Under the pieces are notes generated by a model. It did not search any database, was not told the origin of the DNA, and worked only from the letters and a program-made list of their open reading frames with translations. Positions 22,955-23,402 of a stretch of 23,402 bases of DNA are shown here, in pieces; position 1 is the first letter of the stretch, and each line of letters starts with the position of its first letter. The translations under genes and the position numbers were made by a program. The stretch covers positions 1 to 23,402 of the forward strand of contig JAVJUS010000069.1 of assembly GCA_040220455.1 (NCBI GenBank), in the 5' to 3' direction. This DNA comes from JAVJUS01 sp040220455. Its GTDB lineage: Bacteria; Pseudomonadota; Alphaproteobacteria; DSM-16000; Inquilinaceae.

Positions 22955-23132
22955 CGGAGCCTCCGGGATTACCTATCGGGGAATCGCGACCGTACGCGGC
23001 CAGCGGGGCCGTCTTATGGCAGATCGCGCGCCGCCTGTCTCGCCCCCCGCAATCGGCGCGGCGGGGATCAGGCGTGGCGACACTGCCACGAGGCCCGAGA
23101 ACGGCCAAGGGGTTCACGTATTCGTGTTTCTG

Positions 23133-23147
23133 TGCCTAGGCTAGGCA
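23133..23147. promoter_or_regulatory. Perfect 15-bp dyad TGCCTAGGCTAGGCA, candidate operator
   Basis: Seven-base arms TGCCTAG and CTAGGCA flank one central G. The dyad overlaps the candidate -10 of hpnH and contains two CTAG tetramers, which are generally rare in GC-rich proteobacterial DNA. It lies about 115 bases before dxs. This is the clearest operator-like element in the window. Confidence 0.5.
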
Positions 23148-23165
23148 GGTTGCGCAGTGTTTCAA
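23138..23165 (-). promoter_or_regulatory. Candidate hpnH promoter
   Basis: Minus-strand TTGAAA (5 of 6 to the -35 consensus) and TAGCCT (3 of 6 to the -10) are spaced by 16 bases. This would give an hpnH leader of about 180 bases containing two hairpins. The -10 match is weak. Confidence 0.3.
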
Positions 23166-23211
23166 GCTCTCGCGCGTGGTGGCAATACTGTTGCCCGCGT
23201 AGAGAGGCAGG

Positions 23212-23237
23212 GCCGGTCGGGATCGCACGCGACCGGC
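23212..23237 (+). promoter_or_regulatory. Leader hairpin before dxs
   Basis: GCCGGTCG (23212-23219) and CGACCGGC (23230-23237) form a perfect 8-bp stem with a 10-base loop. It ends 24 bases before the dxs ATG and just upstream of its GGGAGAGAG site. It could influence translation or mRNA stability. A known riboswitch class is not recognised. Confidence 0.4.
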
Positions 23238-23261
23238 GGGACGGCAGGGAGAGAGTTGGCC

Positions 23262-23402
23262 ATGGGTCCGGAGACGCCGCTGTTGGACGCGCTTGTTGGG
23301 CCGGAGGACCTGCGGGGCCGGTCGTCGGAGGAGTTGACGCGCGTGGCCGAGGAGCTGCGGGCGGAGACGATCGCGGCGGTGTCGGAGACGGGCGGGCATC
23401 TG
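23262..23402 (+). CDS. dxs: Dxs, 1-deoxy-D-xylulose-5-phosphate synthase, 5' part
   Basis: The window ends after 47 codons of an open frame. The N-terminus TPLLDALVGPEDLRGRSSEELTRVAEELR and then ETIAAVSETGGHL match the start of Dxs. Dxs is the thiamine-diphosphate enzyme that opens the MEP pathway by condensing pyruvate and glyceraldehyde 3-phosphate. TGGHL is part of the conserved entry to the cofactor domain. The ATG has a GGGAGAGAG site. Placement next to hpnH ties isoprenoid supply to hopanoid synthesis. Confidence 0.88.
   Translation, partial: MGPETPLLDALVGPEDLRGRSSEELTRVAEELRAETIAAVSETGGHL

Larger units (their letters stand above)
22955..23261. promoter_or_regulatory. hpnH-dxs divergent control region with several dyads
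   Basis: The 307-base gap holds no gene. From left to right it contains inverted repeats CGGCC/GGCCG (22997-23011) and CGTGGC/GCCACG (23073-23090), both in the presumed hpnH leader. A perfect 15-bp dyad is at 23133-23147. GGCAA/TTGCC (23181-23195) and an 8-bp stem (23212-23237) come next, the latter before dxs. On the minus strand TTGAAA (complement of 23160-23165) and TAGCCT (complement of 23138-23143), spaced 16, form a candidate hpnH promoter. No clear dxs -10/-35 pair was found. Confidence 0.5.

Noticed and set aside
22955..23132. Cobalamin or TPP riboswitch in the hpnH leader
   Set aside because: Hairpins are present, but none of the conserved core boxes of those riboswitches was recognised.
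23136..23399. Minus-strand frame opposite the dxs start
   Set aside because: The plus strand gives a clear Dxs N-terminus; the antisense product is low-complexity.

Overview
The window is GC-rich DNA with tightly packed genes. Its gene content (RodA, an HpnC/D/E-type squalene route, a complete hopanoid cluster next to dxs, a BCCT carrier, a small c-type cytochrome) points to an alphaproteobacterium, probably of the Rhodospirillales type. No plasmid, phage, IS or CRISPR sequence was seen. Species assignment is not possible from the sequence alone.

Left part (1-8125): the last codons of a probable PBP2 gene and then rodA (cell elongation). Next come a small two-TM protein convergent with rodA, a BCCT osmolyte carrier, a convergent alpha/beta hydrolase, and a plus-strand group of GMC-type flavoenzyme, MOP/Wzx-type flippase and GT2 glycosyltransferase that looks like a surface-glycan unit. 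Middle part (8126-10800): a DUF1326 cysteine-rich protein paired with a DUF2182 metal-binding membrane protein, a tRNA-Lys(CTT) with its own sigma70-type promoter, a small periplasmic cytochrome c and another small two-TM protein.

Right part (10813-23402): a hopanoid locus. On the plus strand hpnB-hpnC-hpnD-hpnE-shc-hpnG form one translationally coupled operon (ATGA, GTGA and TTGA overlaps, or gaps of 5 and 13 bases). Together they cover presqualene diphosphate, hydroxysqualene, squalene, cyclisation to hopene and removal of adenine from adenosylhopane. The convergent hpnH makes adenosylhopane, and the divergent dxs, cut by the window end, supplies isoprenoid precursors. HpnB is a glycosyltransferase of unproven substrate.

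Divergent from hpnB runs a minus-strand operon that is not part of the usual hpn set: a sulfotransferase, a paraoxonase-like lactonase/arylesterase, an HpnA-type epimerase and a 50-residue zinc-ribbon protein. The last three are joined by ATGA overlaps. This is the best candidate in the window for an undescribed system, possibly a hopanoid or lipid head-group tailoring module. That role is inference.

Other notable points are a REP-like palindromic array whose ends supply the stop codons of both hpnG and hpnH, a perfect 15-bp dyad between hpnH and dxs, a sharp codon-usage break inside hpnG, and a GMC enzyme with serine where the second catalytic His/Asn is expected.
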